From: Mauremys mutica | Taxonomy: Eukaryota; Chordata; Testudines; Geoemydidae | Assembly: GCF_020497125.1 (NCBI RefSeq) | Contig: NC_059080.1 | Span: 67,240,573-67,304,572, forward strand | Direction: 5' to 3' | Length of the DNA: 64,000 nucleotides | Shown here: positions 26,501 to 64,000 of the stretch, in pieces | Position numbering within the stretch: the first letter of the stretch is position 1 | How the letters are laid out: each line of letters opens with the position of its first letter | The notes under the pieces: model-generated | Database searches by the model: none | The model's input: only the letters and a program-made list of their open reading frames with translations | What the model was told of the DNA's origin: nothing | Made by a program: the position numbers and the translations under genes

Positions 26501-27375
26501 GGAGCAGTAGAGTTAATCCCACAAATCATAGCGAGGTGTAAACAATAGAGGATCTCCAAATGCAATGGAAGGAACAATTCCCAGAGAGAGAGGTGTTGTA
26601 AATGGCTTATATTAGCAGGGGAACAGAGAACCACACCAAAGCCAATTGTGTATGTGCACGTGTGTGTCAGCAGCAAGGATCAACACTGCATTTCCTCATA
26701 GCCCTGACCCACTATGCCAATTCCACAAAGCAAAGGTGTGTTCAGGTGCTTATGATGATGAAATGATGAATCCTGGACTTATTTGCAGGCAACGTAACTG
26801 GGTAACGTGGGTAGGTCCAACAGAATTAAAAACACTACCAGCAGGTGGGGAAAATGACTTCCAAATGAGACAAAGAGGGTTTTCTTTCAGAGTGGATGGA
26901 AAGTACAATTCACATGTATATATGAAGAATTCCCACTGGAATTCAGGAGCATCTTGTTGGCTAAGTTAATGACAGTTTAGCCTGCCAATGACCAGTACAA
27001 AGATCAGCCTGTGCTTCTGTGTATGCAATTTTCTACTAAAAAAAACACACAAATGTTTAAAAATAAAAAAGCCTCGTGGATTTATCAGGTGAATTTAGTG
27101 AAGTGAACTTCTTTTGCAACCCTTTTTGCTAAGAAGCTTTCATTTCCCTTGCAGCATAATTGACACCCTGCAGTTTCCTAATGCAAAGTCCTGAGTGGAA
27201 ACATCATTCATTAAAAAGAAGAAGGATAAATGGCTAGAGCAGTAAGCTATGTAGCACTGCCATTGTTCTTATTGATTTGCAGCAGATCAGCAGGATAAAG
27301 ATAACTGACACTTTTTTAGTGAAGAAAAACTCCATTTTCCATTTAAGTTCTCTTTCTACTACCCCTTCAGTTTTT

Positions 27376-27377
<2 letters not shown>

Positions 27378-27406
<29 letters not shown>
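27378..27406. repeat. (AC)n microsatellite
   Basis: About 14 uninterrupted AC repeats, (GT)n when read in the EPHA4 sense direction, within the probable 3' UTR. Such tracts are commonly length-polymorphic. Confidence 0.9.
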
Positions 27407-28512
27407 CCCTTTCCTCCAGTTAAAAACATGTTCATGTTCTTGCCCATTCACCACTCTCATTTGATCACAGTGAAGTTACAGTGTGAGTGGCAGCACTGAA
27501 AATTTAGTTCCTGAACTGCCTTCACAATTTTCATATTAAAAAGAAAATATTGAAATACTCTGACCTTATTGTTACTAGATGCCTACTACATAATTCTCCA
27601 AATTGTCCAGAGAATTGGGTACATTTTTTTTATTTAAAAGATAGCCTTGACTTTCTATAGCAGGTTTGCAGCAAGGGAAAGGTAAATGTCTCTGAACTGA
27701 ACAAAGGATATTTGCTGGCAAAGTACAAATGTCAGATCGTTCAAATGAATCTCCAGGTCTTACATCCTCCAGCAAAATAATGTTAAAACATGATGGTCTA
27801 AGTAGTTTTTGAAACGAATCTCAAATTCCTCCCAAATAGAAAAGCTCTTATGAGCAATGATGCAAAAAGGTTTTTACTAAGTTGTGATGATTTTACAGGT
27901 CCCAAATTTAGGATCCCACATTCTGAACAACTTGCTTTCAGAATAAGCTGGGACCTGAGGATTGGGGAGAAAGCTAGTGGTTCAAATCAGCAAGTTATTG
28001 TTACAAGTGACAAAAAATGATGAGAATGACTTTGTTGATATGGCAAGTTTGACTTGTTCAATCAAGTCAACTGTTTTGGGTTCAGAATAAATAGTGACTT
28101 TAAACTTCAACATATCGAACTCAGTCATTTTTTGAAGCTGCTGTCAGGTGTAGAGGTGGACCAAAAGCAACTGTGACCTGAGAGATGATCTCATCATTTT
28201 TGAAATGTGAAGTTCACCCTACTAAGACTCTGTCTGTTATTCACAAAACTTTGCAAAAATCAATGCTCAGGGGCATGAAAATCCTCTTCTCTACACCTCC
28301 ACATCAAAGCACAAATGGGTCTGCTACTCAGGTACACTAAGGTCTGGCAAGGTACTCCTGCTCTGGTAGTGTAAAGTGGCCTTAAAGGGACTGTATGTGT
28401 AATTTATGCCCAATTTAAGGCCTCTTTACACCAACAGAACAGTGTTAATGGATCTTAATACAAATGCAGCAAAGAGTCTTGTGGCACCTTATAGACTAAC
28501 AGACGTTTTGGA

Positions 28513-28552
28513 GCATGAGCTTTCGTGGGTAAATACCCACTTCGTCGGATGC
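28513..28552 (-). ncRNA. Hammerhead-ribozyme-like motif, left arm
   Basis: Minus-strand order: GCAT (28552-28549), CCGACGA (28548-28542), extra A, GTGGGT/ACCCAC stem II with a 4-nt loop, GAAA, GCTC, then ATGC (28516-28513), which pairs with GCAT. The U4 position of the hammerhead box is C, which should reduce or abolish cleavage. The motif is the mirror of the right-arm copy. Confidence 0.4.
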
Positions 28553-28601
28553 ATGTAATGGAAATTTCCAGGGCCAGGTAGCCTGGAAATTTCCACTACA
28601 T

Positions 28602-28641
28602 GCATCCGACGAAGTGGGTATTCACCCACGAAAGCTCATGC
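28602..28641 (+). ncRNA. Hammerhead-ribozyme-like motif, right arm
   Basis: Layout: stem I 5' side GCAT (28602-28605); box CCGACGA (28606-28612) against the consensus CUGAUGA; one extra A (28613); stem II GTGGGT (28614-28619) with ACCCAC (28624-28629) and an ATTC loop; GAAA (28630-28633); GCTC (28634-28637), with the predicted cut after C28637; stem I 3' side ATGC (28638-28641). Stem III would be the self-complementary AGCU, so it could only form between two molecules, as has been proposed for PLE hammerheads. The box substitution U to C at position 4 suggests a decayed copy. Confidence 0.45.
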
Positions 28642-30266
28642 TCCAAAACGTCTGTTAGTCTATAAGGTGCCACAAGACTCTTTGCTGCTTTTACAGATCC
28701 AGACTAACACAGCTACCCCTCTGATACTTAATACAAATAAAATTCAAGCCCAAATGTGTCTGGAGCTCTCTTGATCTCACCAAACTGAATCCCCATGTGA
28801 TCAAATAAAAATGCAGGGATCTCCTAAACTAGAGTAACATTTTTGTTTGATGTGTAGCCATCACTACACACTAGCTCACATGTGCAAAAGGAAGGAAAAA
28901 ATGCATGTATAATTCCATTTTACTCCATTCTTGGTCACACAACACCACAGATGTGACAGCAGAGACTGAACTTCAGCCTAAAAGAAGGTCAGAGGGTTTG
29001 TTTTGATTGTTTTACCTAAGTGGGGTATATCATGTTTCCAGAGACCAAGGGAAATTTTAGATCAGTGGTTCCCCTCTAATGGCACATTTACCAATCCTTG
29101 TGCTTTTAGGCATTAGTGCTTGTTTGTCTGTTTTCCCACCACTACTGCAGAGTCCAATCCTTCACCCACCAGTGAGAAATCAACAGGAACAGGGGCAGGC
29201 TCTTCATGATGAATTGTGCACCAACACCATCTACTTCCCTTCATCAGTACACATTCCAACCCACAATTGAGCTTGCAAGTGAGACTAAGGTTTGGAACAG
29301 CCCAATTTCCATTGTCAGTAAAGAGTGCATGCAACTGAATGTGACGCAGTAGGAACAGTTGAGCTTAGTCTGGCAAACTAGTAAAGGTTTATCCAAAACA
29401 GTCGGGAACCACAATCCTACATGCATTTTCTTCCACGCAGTATTTACAGGTAACGGTATAGTTTGAAAAAATAAAAACACCAGGAATAGAATGGAGGCTA
29501 TACTTTCACTGACCTTTTCAGTGTTGCAAGAGTGATTGCTCCTTCAAAAGGGGAAAGGGATGTGAGTCTGGAAGTTTCACAGTCAAGATTGTCACAGCTG
29601 ACTGTCAGATGTTTGCAAAAGGTTTACAGATTTACAACTCAGTATGGCACAACAACAGCCAATAACAAATCCCCCCAGAAGTCCAGTTTTGTCCAGTAAT
29701 CCTCAAGGTGGGTTATGCCCGATCTCACCCTGTAAATGGGTAAATCACTAATTGAGAGGCACTGATCAGCCGAACAATATTCTCACTGAGGTTTCTGCAT
29801 GGTATCAGTGACATGCTGAGTCTGCAGAAAATATCCTGGGGTAGATTCTTCGTTCCAGTGAAAGATGCACAAGCATGGTTTATCCCACAAATAAAATACT
29901 GTGGTTGTAACCCCCAGGTCATTGGGGGAAGGAAGAATAATTATTTTTAAGCACAGTATCTGGCAGCAAACACAGCATCAAAACTTGAATGTGATGTTAT
30001 ATTTATATAGATACATGTATTTTACATATCGTTGATCAACAGAAGTATATTCCAAGAAACAATTTGTTCCAGGTCTGGTTTAAAATGACGGCGTGTCATT
30101 TTGGTAGGACCCCCTCCCCACGGTTTCAGCAATCTGTACAGCAAGCAATGCTGCAGGTCTTTATTTCAAAGGGCAAGGAGACGAAGTAAAAAAAGTGCAG
30201 TTCTTCAATTAAAGTGCATGGATGAGGTAAACTAATTTCAAGAGTTTGAGTTTATTCAGTACTGGC

Positions 30267-56870
<26,604 letters not shown>

Positions 56871-57227
56871 CTGACAAGAAAAAAGAAAAACTGTATATTA
56901 GCAATATTTTATTTTTAAGTGAGGATCATGTATTTTTAATTGTAGCTTTCCTACTCAATGGGCTTTGTGAATCTATAGCACTGCCGGGAATTAAAATGTC
57001 TCGAAGAAAAAGACTTGTGTTTGAGCATAAGGCTGCTATTTTTGCTGCTATTACCTACAGCACAGTGAGCTTTTATTCTTATAGAAAGATTCTCTAACAA
57101 GCCCATTCTTGGATTCTGGTCCATACTAGAGCGGGAGTCTCCAAAGTAACAGCATGGTGGTCCAAGTATTGTCACGTTATACCATGCCTAGAGCCAAAGC
57201 CCTGTAAAAGCTAACATATTAGAAGAT

Positions 57228-57336
57228 GGGGCTGTGAGTTCAATCCTTGAGGGAGCCATTTGGGGATTGGTCCTGGTTTGAGCAGGGGGTTGGACTAGAT
57301 GATCTCTTGAGGTCCCTTCCAACCATAATAATCTGT
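57228..57336 (+). mobile_element. tRNA-derived SINE remnant with CR1-like tail
   Basis: GCTGTGAGTTCAATCCTTGA is a tRNA-like B box. It is followed by the CR1-type tail with AGCAGGGGGTTGGACTAGAT, then GATCTCTTGAGGTCCCTTCC and AACC. A tRNA-SINE head joined to a CR1/L3-type tail is a pattern I recall from cryptodiran turtles. The 5' part is truncated. Confidence 0.6.
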
Positions 57337-58696
57337 GTTGGCTCATTTCCGAACTTTACTAAACGTGCTGCATGAGGCCTTGGAATTGTTAGTTCTGGCT
57401 CCATAGCAATTCCACCTATTCACCTTCCAATATTAACTGGTGTCATTTCACTAGCTATTAACATTACAAGAAATGGGATATTGAACCTTTGGATCAGTCC
57501 TGGTTCCTCTGAAGTTGAGGGACTTTTGCTTCAGCGAGAGCAGAATTGGGCCCACTGTGTACAAATTCAGTTTCTCCCATGAACAACACTGGGATCCTTG
57601 CATCTCAAGTATATAGGCCAGGTTTCTGCCACCCTAACTCATGCTGTGAAGTACCATAGTTTGTGAGTAGTCCAACTGAAGTCAATGGGCTTACTCCAGA
57701 TGGTCAGATTCTGACTTTAATGGGACTACTTGGGGAGCCAGGTGCTACCCACCATGAAGACATCAGAATCTGGTGTACTGTGAATAAGACTCCAAAGGTA
57801 ACTGTCCCTATATAAAAATGTTAGCTAGTTACAGTTGGATTACAGTACCATACACTTCCAATTCCACTGACAGGGCAGAAAGGAAACATGATTTTGGAAA
57901 ATTAGCCATGTATCCAACAAAATTCAACTCAAATTTACATCCTTGTTCAATAATAAGGGTTACAATTAAAAAGACAATGGAATATTTCTCAATGTGCACT
58001 TCAATTGGGCCCTTGATAGTGTTGAAGTTCAGTTTTTGACTTGTTGGAGGACAAAGCATTTTCCCTGGGACTATGACAGTAACAGATTCACAGCTGTGCT
58101 GGGGGAATGGGTTTGCTGAAGATTTATGAACCAGGCTGCCTGGTTCTTGTTGTGTTGCTGTGTGGTCACGTCTCTAGCCAGCTGTTATCAAGCCCTGCCA
58201 CTACTGACAATAGCTGATACAAATGGTGGGGTCTCCGGGGATGAAGAGGGACATTCAGGAAATTTTTAATCTTATCTAACAAAGCCGTTCTGTATAACCA
58301 GAGATTAGAGGTCTTCCTAAATTGAATGTATTTCCTCTTTTGTCCCTGAAACCCTAAGAAAAGTACAGATTTTTATTTTTATTTTTTTAACTCTGGGATG
58401 AAGATCCATGTAAGTAGTCAAAAGAGAAAGGAGGATGTAACGTGTAGCCCTGAAAACTACAGAGAAAGACAGAGAAATAAAATAGTCACAATAAATGAAG
58501 GGAAAATTGAACGTGAAAGCTTCAAACCTACTTGACCGTATCAGACAGCTCTGATGGGAGTGAAAATAACCAGTAGGCACCACACACATAGTCACAAAAG
58601 GGAGTCTTCCTGCTGAAGTGAAGCCATCAGGGAGCCTCTTCCTGATTTATTATTTGACAGCTTGGCATCTCTGTTAGAAATGCCTCCAGACCCTTT

Positions 58697-58713
58697 CTCT
58701 CTGTCTGTCTGTC
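58697..58713. repeat. (CTGT)n short tandem repeat
   Basis: TCTCTCTGTCTGTCTGTCTC, a few imperfect tetranucleotide units. Confidence 0.7.
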
Positions 58714-60411
58714 TCCGCGTCTCATGTGCACAGACAGATACCAGATGACAGAGGAGACTATAAACATAAACCAACAGGGAGGATTCAGGTGTGAGCCATC
58801 AAGTTATAGATTTGACATGACTGGGATTGGTAATGCAACTCTCCTGCTTGATAGCCCAGTGGCTTCTAAACCAAGGGCACATTTTCCGCCCTTCGCTCTG
58901 CAGTAGCATCACTGCTTAGCTAATAAAATGGGAATCAGGTTAATTTTCTGTGCACGCACACAAACACAGCAGATTAGCAATAACCCAACCAGAGAGAAAC
59001 CTGCTTAGTTAACCAGTGCCACGCAGAAGGCAGAGACACCATTCTTTCGCAGGGAATCTGTCACTTACTTTGATCTGACCCCAGCAATCTCAGATAGAAA
59101 ATTTGTTCGCTTTATGGTTTCCCTCCCTCATTATTGTTCTAACGGCCCCATTCTTCTATTTCATTTCTCCAGGCCTAGATATTGGAATATAAAGAGCTCT
59201 TTCCATGCAATGGTGAGCTACAGAAATACAAGACAATGTTGTTTAGCTCTGCAGTAAAATGGCTATTCACGGCACATGAATACACACTCATCTCCTCTTT
59301 ACTTAGAGCACTCAGTCCCTATGGGTTAGCAAATGTTTTTCCACCTGTCCACATTATATCTCAAAAATTGTTCACTTACTCTCATGCATTTCAACATACT
59401 GAAGAGAACAACCTGGCGCTAAAACAGGGATGGATGGGCTAGATACCCTAATAGTTCATTTCTCTCTCTAATTTCTATGAATTAAGCTAAAAGATGCACC
59501 CTACTTTCACCCTCTTGTTCCTTACTGGTCATAAGTTGATCATAATACAGCTTAATTCTACTTAACCCTTCATCCAGCCTTCATTGTGTTAATACTATTA
59601 AATGAAATCTTTCCAGTCCTATCAGTGCATAGAAAACCTAACAGCCCAGATTCAAGTGTTGGTCACTGCAGTCTCCTTTATGAGGGTGGAGCTTTGCTTT
59701 TCCAGGGCCTCTCCAGAATCTCCCTTTGGGGGCATATCCTGCTCCTCCACACTCTGCGTGGAAAGCCCTGAGCATGTGTAGTACTGGTGCTGCATGGTAT
59801 GCCAGAATGCAGGGACCCCTTGCAGGGGTTCCACACCCCCTTGTGTGTTGTAGAGCTGTGAATAAGTAAAGGGCGGTGTCTTTGGGGAGGATCTGGTGGA
59901 TCTGCTGTTGTGTGGATCCACTGGCTGATCACCCTTGCTCCTGTGTAAGTAGTGGCTTCAATAGTCACAGGGACTACTATAGCCCACTGCTTGGGGAAGA
60001 TGGAAATGTTCCTTCTCACACTGAACCCCACTCAACTCTCCCAAACACAGCCATTTTCTTAGGCTTTGTGCTGGGCCCACCTTTTGGCCCATAGAGATTT
60101 ACGGCTATAAGGGTGCCTTTTTTGAGAAAATTGGAGTTTACACCCGCTGAGGGTCTACCTCGACATATTCAATTTAAAAAAAGAGGTTGTTGCTTTTGCC
60201 TAGTAGATGAATTCCAAATTGGAGTTTGGGTCATCCTATGGCTTGTCATCCACATTACAAAATCAGACACAATGCTGGCAATGACCAAACAATTAGTGCA
60301 GGCCAGCACTGTGTTCAGTAGCACATCAGCTAATCATGAACAGAACCCAGGGAACTAAGAATACATTGTGTCAGCTAATTGTAGTAAACTTTGACAAAGG
60401 AGCCTATGGAG

Positions 60412-60625
60412 ATGTAGGATAGTCCAATGGTTTTGGGACTATCTTAGGATTTGGGAGACCTGGGTTCCTTTCTCTGCTCCGCCACTGACGTCCTGTGCAA
60501 CTTTGGGCAACTCAATGTGCCTCAGCTCCTCAGCTGTAAAATGGGGATAGCTCATAGCTGTGTGATGATAATAAATTAAGTTTGTGAGGTGCTCAGATGC
60601 TACAGTGATAGGGGGCACTAGAAGC
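60412..60625 (+). mobile_element. CORE-SINE / MIR-like retroposon
   Basis: The segment carries GGGAGACCTGGGTTCC (B-box-like), then CTGCTCCGCCACTGACGTCC, GTGCCTCAGCTCCTCAGCTG and TAAAATGGGGATAGC, matching the recalled MIR central domain. It is of the same superfamily as 1868-2155. Confidence 0.6.
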
Positions 60626-61600
60626 ATCTTAGAGAGACGGACTCTTCACAAGCATGTTTGAACAGGCTAAAATGTTGTAAAGTACACAATGCCTCCAGGC
60701 CTAAAAAGAATAACTTGACCAAACAGGATAACAGAGACGTTTGGGTCATTTGATATAGTTTCACAGATGTGTGTGTGGGATATGAAGGAGTCATAAGAGT
60801 TTTTGGCAAGTCTTTCCCTGCTCTCCTCCTTCTTTACCTCTATTCTGGCTAACCCTTCCACTCTCTCTTCTTAATTTAGATGCTATATTGGTGATTTATT
60901 CCCACTGATTTATAAACAAGATACAAAGAGCAATAATACAAATGAGGTAACTCTCTGTGCAGTGGAATGGAATTCCAGTGCTGCTTCCCTCCACCCACCC
61001 CCCTTTATCTTTTTAAATGTCATGATACTTTCCCCTCTTATTTACATTGCTAATGCTGTACAGCAGAACCCCATTTATTCAAATGGAATGGCATACATGG
61101 ATTTCATTCAGATAATTGAGGATTCATATAAGTGATACATATTGGAGACATAACCTCCATTATTCAAATTTAAGTTTTCAGATAACTGTTCTAGTGTACT
61201 GGAAAATTGAGGACCTGAACTCATTTAAACATCTTTGCTGGGACTACTCTCTTGTCTGTTAATGAAATACCCATGTGGGGTATCGTCACACAGTTACAAC
61301 CCATACAAGACGGGGACCCCATCCTGAAAGAAATCTTTCCTGAACCCCATCTTCTAGCCTTCTTCACCCTCGCTATCCTCCCACTCACCCCCATCTTGCC
61401 AAGCTTACTATCAGAAGCAAGCTCCCCACAGACCAGGACACACCAATTCAAAGCGGCGCCAGACTCTGCCAGAACAAAAGATGTAAAACCTGATAATCAA
61501 CAACCCCCACAGTACACCTTTCAAGATCCATGGGTCCTGCATATGCCCATGACAACACGTGGCGCACAGCATCCAGCACACTAAATGCCCCAATAACAAC

Positions 61601-61825
61601 TATGTAGGTGAAACCAATCAGTGCACTGTCAAATGAACTCACGCAGAAAAATTATAAAAGACAAAAACACTATATCACCTGGGGACAAAGTAATCACTCT
61701 ATATCTGACCTCTCAGTCCACATCCTCAAAGGAAACCTGCACAACACCTTGAAAAGACGAGCCTGGGAGATGAAATTCATAACTTTGCTAGACACTAAAA
61801 ATCATGGACTGAACAGAGACAGTGG
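61601..61825 (+). pseudogene. Broken GIY-YIG endonuclease domain of a PLE
   Basis: YVGET is read in the 61601 frame, then a stop follows within about ten codons. The rest of the domain is read in the overlapping frame that begins at 61608. GLNRDSG near 61810-61830 is the remembered terminal motif of the family. This reading supports a PLE origin but has not been checked by search. Confidence 0.5.
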
Positions 61826-62003
61826 ATCTATAACCAATCCCTTTCCCGTACTTCTCTTCCCCCTCTCTCCGACCCCCCCATTACTGGAGAGATGTTAATA
61901 GGCTACTTCACCTTAAATGGTCCCTTGAAATATGTGTTAACTACTTATGCTAAACAATGTATTCCACCTTATATTTAGTGGAGACACTCTGGGTACATTT
62001 CCC

Positions 62004-62044
62004 AGACCTGAAGAAAAGCTCTATGTAAGCTCGAAAGCTCCTCT
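62004..62044 (+). ncRNA. Hammerhead-ribozyme-like motif, family B
   Basis: Stem I 5' side AGAC (62004-62007); intact box CTGAAGA (62008-62014); an extra A (62015); stem II AAGCT/AGCTC (62016-62020, 62028-62032; one A-C mismatch); GAAA (62033-62036); GCTC (62037-62040); then CTCT (62041-62044). Three of the four stem I pairs hold; the mismatch is consistent with a mutated GTCT. Unlike family A, the box is canonical at U4. Confidence 0.4.
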
Positions 62045-62075
62045 CTCTCTCGCTCTCTCTCTCACCAACAGAAGT
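62040..62075. repeat. (CT)n tract
   Basis: CT dinucleotides with one G interruption, at the site that reads GTCTCTCTC in the 6.1-kb copy. It looks like an expansion of the element's own sequence. Confidence 0.8.
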
Positions 62076-64000
62076 TGTTTCAATAAATTATATTACCTCA
62101 CCCACCGTGTCCCTCTAATGAAAAAAAAAAGTGTTTTTTATTTTTTAATTCAATATCTGGGAGAAGCAATTGGTTGATCACAAACTATGTAACTGGAAAT
62201 GTTACTCCCCAAGACATCCAAGCAGCACAGCTATTGTGGACCTCAATTTCTAAAAAAGAATGCCTCATTAAATCTGTATTATTGGAGGTGCTCAACACAG
62301 AGAAATACATCAAGTAGTATAAAAGTGAAACAAAGTTAACACTCTTTGTAAAGTTATTGTTGCCATAATAATAATACCAAGTTACAACTCCCCAAACCCA
62401 ATATACATGTCTGTAGGCAGACACATACATACTAGAATGTTACATACTGTGTAGAAATTCTACCAAACCAGTATATTTCACAGTGAAGACTGATGGAAAT
62501 ACTTTGGTGTGAAATAAAAGGAGATTCCCTTTGACAAAATGGCTAAGTATAACTTTCTTCAGTTCAAAGCTCAGCAGTTCAGCTCCCTTAAAAACTCCCC
62601 CCCCCTCCCCGCACTGATGTGAATGCGGCAATTTTCTTTTATCTACTTCCTCAATAACCTGCCATTAAACACCTACTAGTAGTTTTATTACTGCAGTTCT
62701 GTGCTTGTGGACTACAAACAGAGAGAGAGCAGATGCACTACAAACATTTCACCCAAGTGCCATAAAGCCATTTCCTAGGGCCAACAAGCCCTGAATTATA
62801 ACAGTTTTGGGGCAATTGAAAGGAGGGCAGAGACAGCGTGACAGTGTTTCATTACCGGTTCATATTAGTATTGGGAGGAGGACAACAACAGGAAATAAAC
62901 AGTTGCAATGAGAGGTCTCTGGCCTGTAAGCAGCCATGAGTGAAAACAGCCCTTTATGAAAGTACTTGAAACCTGAGCACTTGGATGTCAAAGACACACA
63001 ATGCTCAGTGTTTTAGTCAAGTTATCTTCTTAACCGCAGCGGGGTTTACTTTCCACTCCCCAGAATTTGAATTTAAATGTATCATGCTTACTGAAGAGGT
63101 CTTTCACTGATTGAAAAATATACCCACAGTTTATACATTACCTCAGCTAAATTCAAATGACATATTTAAATTTAATTACTTGAAGTTTAGGGTTTTTCAT
63201 GCTTCCCCCTCAATTAAACATAACAACACTTATTTGTTCTTATCAATGGCTATGTGCTTTAAAACGCTGTCAAGCATCAAAATTAAGTGCTTGAATGCAC
63301 TAATGATGTTATTGTGATTAAGGGTTTTACCTTCCAGGGTAGATGCTAAAAGCCTACTTCATTATTAATGACTTTAATGTATTATACATATGAGGGATTA
63401 AAGCAAAAAAAAAATCTTCAGAAAGCAAAAGAGACATAAAATAAGATCTTCTATTGAAATGAAAAGCTAATGCAAGAAACCTAATATGCACAAGGATTTT
63501 TCTTTGAATCTACCCCTTGTAATACTTTTAAATCTGATTTTCAAAACTATATAAAGTAACCTCACAGCATGAACAGGATGGTTGAAGAGAAAGGATTCAT
63601 GCATGTTTTTAAAAGGTTTCTGAAAGTAAAAATGATATGCGCCAGATTCTTGTAATTTACTCATATTGGATAGCATCTTCATTTGCGAGACATCCCGCTG
63701 ACATCAGGCGTCAGAATTTGGCCCTGTATTTTTACACGAATGAGACTTTAAAATGCATCTGCTCTGTCCTCTCTTAAACTAAGGTATTCTGTTGCATACC
63801 AATCTATAAAGCCTCTTACCCACCCCAGTCTCTTCACCAGAGTGCTTGGGCAAGTGCTTCCAAAAGCTTGGATGAGCTTTACTGAGTGAGCCTTATTTTT
63901 GAATGACAGGCACTGACACCTGACTGTGAGTGCTTTGGGCTCTGAGCAACCACCTTCTAAAGGGGGGGACTTCACATTTTTCGCCTGCAGGACCAAATTA

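Larger units (their letters stand above)
28466..28726 (+). mobile_element. Penelope-like fold-back insertion, two family-A tails head to head
   Basis: The insertion has a left arm at 28466-28572 (minus orientation), a short spacer, and a right arm at about 28582-28688 (plus orientation). The arms pair over ~107 bp with only a couple of mismatches; one lies in the stem II loop of the ribozyme-like motif, another in a GTAATGG/CCACTAC step. Beyond the right arm the element continues to its 3' end, CAGCTACCCCTCTGATA (about 28711-28726), which the left arm lacks. An inverted partial copy at the 5' end is a layout described for Penelope-like elements. Both arms carry the hammerhead-like motif. Located in the probable EPHA4 3' UTR, it would fold into a long RNA hairpin. 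Confidence 0.75.
28454..28738. repeat. 12-bp target-site duplication around the PLE insertion
   Basis: CTTAATACAAAT is present at 28454-28465 and exactly again at 28727-28738. The two copies bracket the 261-bp unit 28466-28726. This shows that the whole inverted pair entered as one insertion rather than by later duplication in place. Confidence 0.85.
23559..30266 (-). other. EPHA4: Probable EPHA4 3' untranslated region
   Basis: This is the sequence immediately downstream of the EPHA4 stop codon (TGA at 30269-30267). It contains no other gene. The block at about 25300-25650, read on the minus strand, is complex and repeat-free, as expected for a conserved UTR segment. The region also holds an (AC)n tract (27378-27406) and the PLE insertion at 28466-28726. 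The downstream limit is uncertain (see the signal at 23559); if the 27627 signal is used instead, the UTR is ~2.6 kb and still includes the PLE hairpin. Confidence 0.4.
61260..62125 (+). mobile_element. Penelope-like element remnant with GIY-YIG endonuclease fragment
   Basis: The largest PLE piece in the window. TATGTAGGTGAAACC at 61601-61615 encodes YVGET, the second half of a GIY-YIG signature. A frameshift follows, and the homologous frame then continues at about 61620-61820 with KNYKRQKHYITW, SDLSVHILKGNL and WEMKFITLLDTKNHGLNRDS, matching the remembered C-terminal pattern of PLE endonucleases. Downstream are the hammerhead-like motif (62004-62044), a (CT)n tract, and the family-B tail ACCAACAGAAGTTG ... 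CACCCACCGTGTCCCTC. The reverse transcriptase part is missing. It makes no protein. Confidence 0.55.
56871..64000 (-). other. EPHA4: EPHA4 intron upstream of FN3-2
   Basis: No Eph exon is found on the minus strand in this 7.1 kb; the first-FN3 exon should be ~330 bp and would show as a clear frame. The intron contains a SINE remnant (57228-57336), a CORE-SINE-like copy (60412-60625), and a PLE remnant (61260-62125). The stretches 58100-60400 and 62130-64000 show nothing recognisable. Confidence 0.6.

Overview
The window is vertebrate nuclear DNA and carries one recognisable protein-coding gene: the 3' half of EPHA4, an Eph receptor tyrosine kinase, on the minus strand. Twelve coding exons lie between 56870 and 30267. 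They encode the C-terminal ~546 residues: second fibronectin type III domain, transmembrane helix, juxtamembrane segment, kinase, SAM domain and PDZ-binding tail. All splice phases join. If the total length equals the 986 residues of human EPHA4, the landmark residues fall on the human numbers (Tyr596/602, Lys653, Thr699, Asp746, Tyr779, Tyr928). Exons for the signal peptide, ephrin-binding domain, Cys-rich region and first FN3 domain are absent and should lie beyond 64000.

The repeat content suggests a turtle or close relative. There are CR1 LINEs of several ages, CORE-SINE/MIR-like and tRNA-SINE fragments with a CR1-like tail, hAT-type MITEs with 8-bp target duplications, other short inverted-repeat elements, and Penelope-like (PLE) fragments. 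The species assignment rests on recalled resemblance of these repeats, not on a search.

Layout: 1-23540 is gene-free sequence downstream of EPHA4, with CR1 copies at 3.9-4.8, 7.6-8.8 and 22.3-22.8 kb, PLE tails at 3.1 and 6.1 kb, and a CORE-SINE at 1.9 kb. About 23560-30266 is the probable EPHA4 3' UTR, holding an inverted PLE pair at 28466-28726. 30267-56870 is the exon/intron body, with hAT and other MITEs and a CR1 in the introns. 56871-64000 is intron upstream of the first exon seen, with SINEs and a larger PLE remnant (61.3-62.1 kb) that keeps the YVGET part of a GIY-YIG endonuclease.

The most interesting signal is a hammerhead-ribozyme-like architecture shared by two different PLE tail families in this window. 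It has a short stem I, a CUGANGA-like box, one extra A, a stem II hairpin, GAAA, then GCUH followed by the other side of stem I. One insertion, flanked by a 12-bp target duplication in the probable EPHA4 3' UTR, carries two such motifs head to head in a ~107-bp, nearly perfect inverted repeat.
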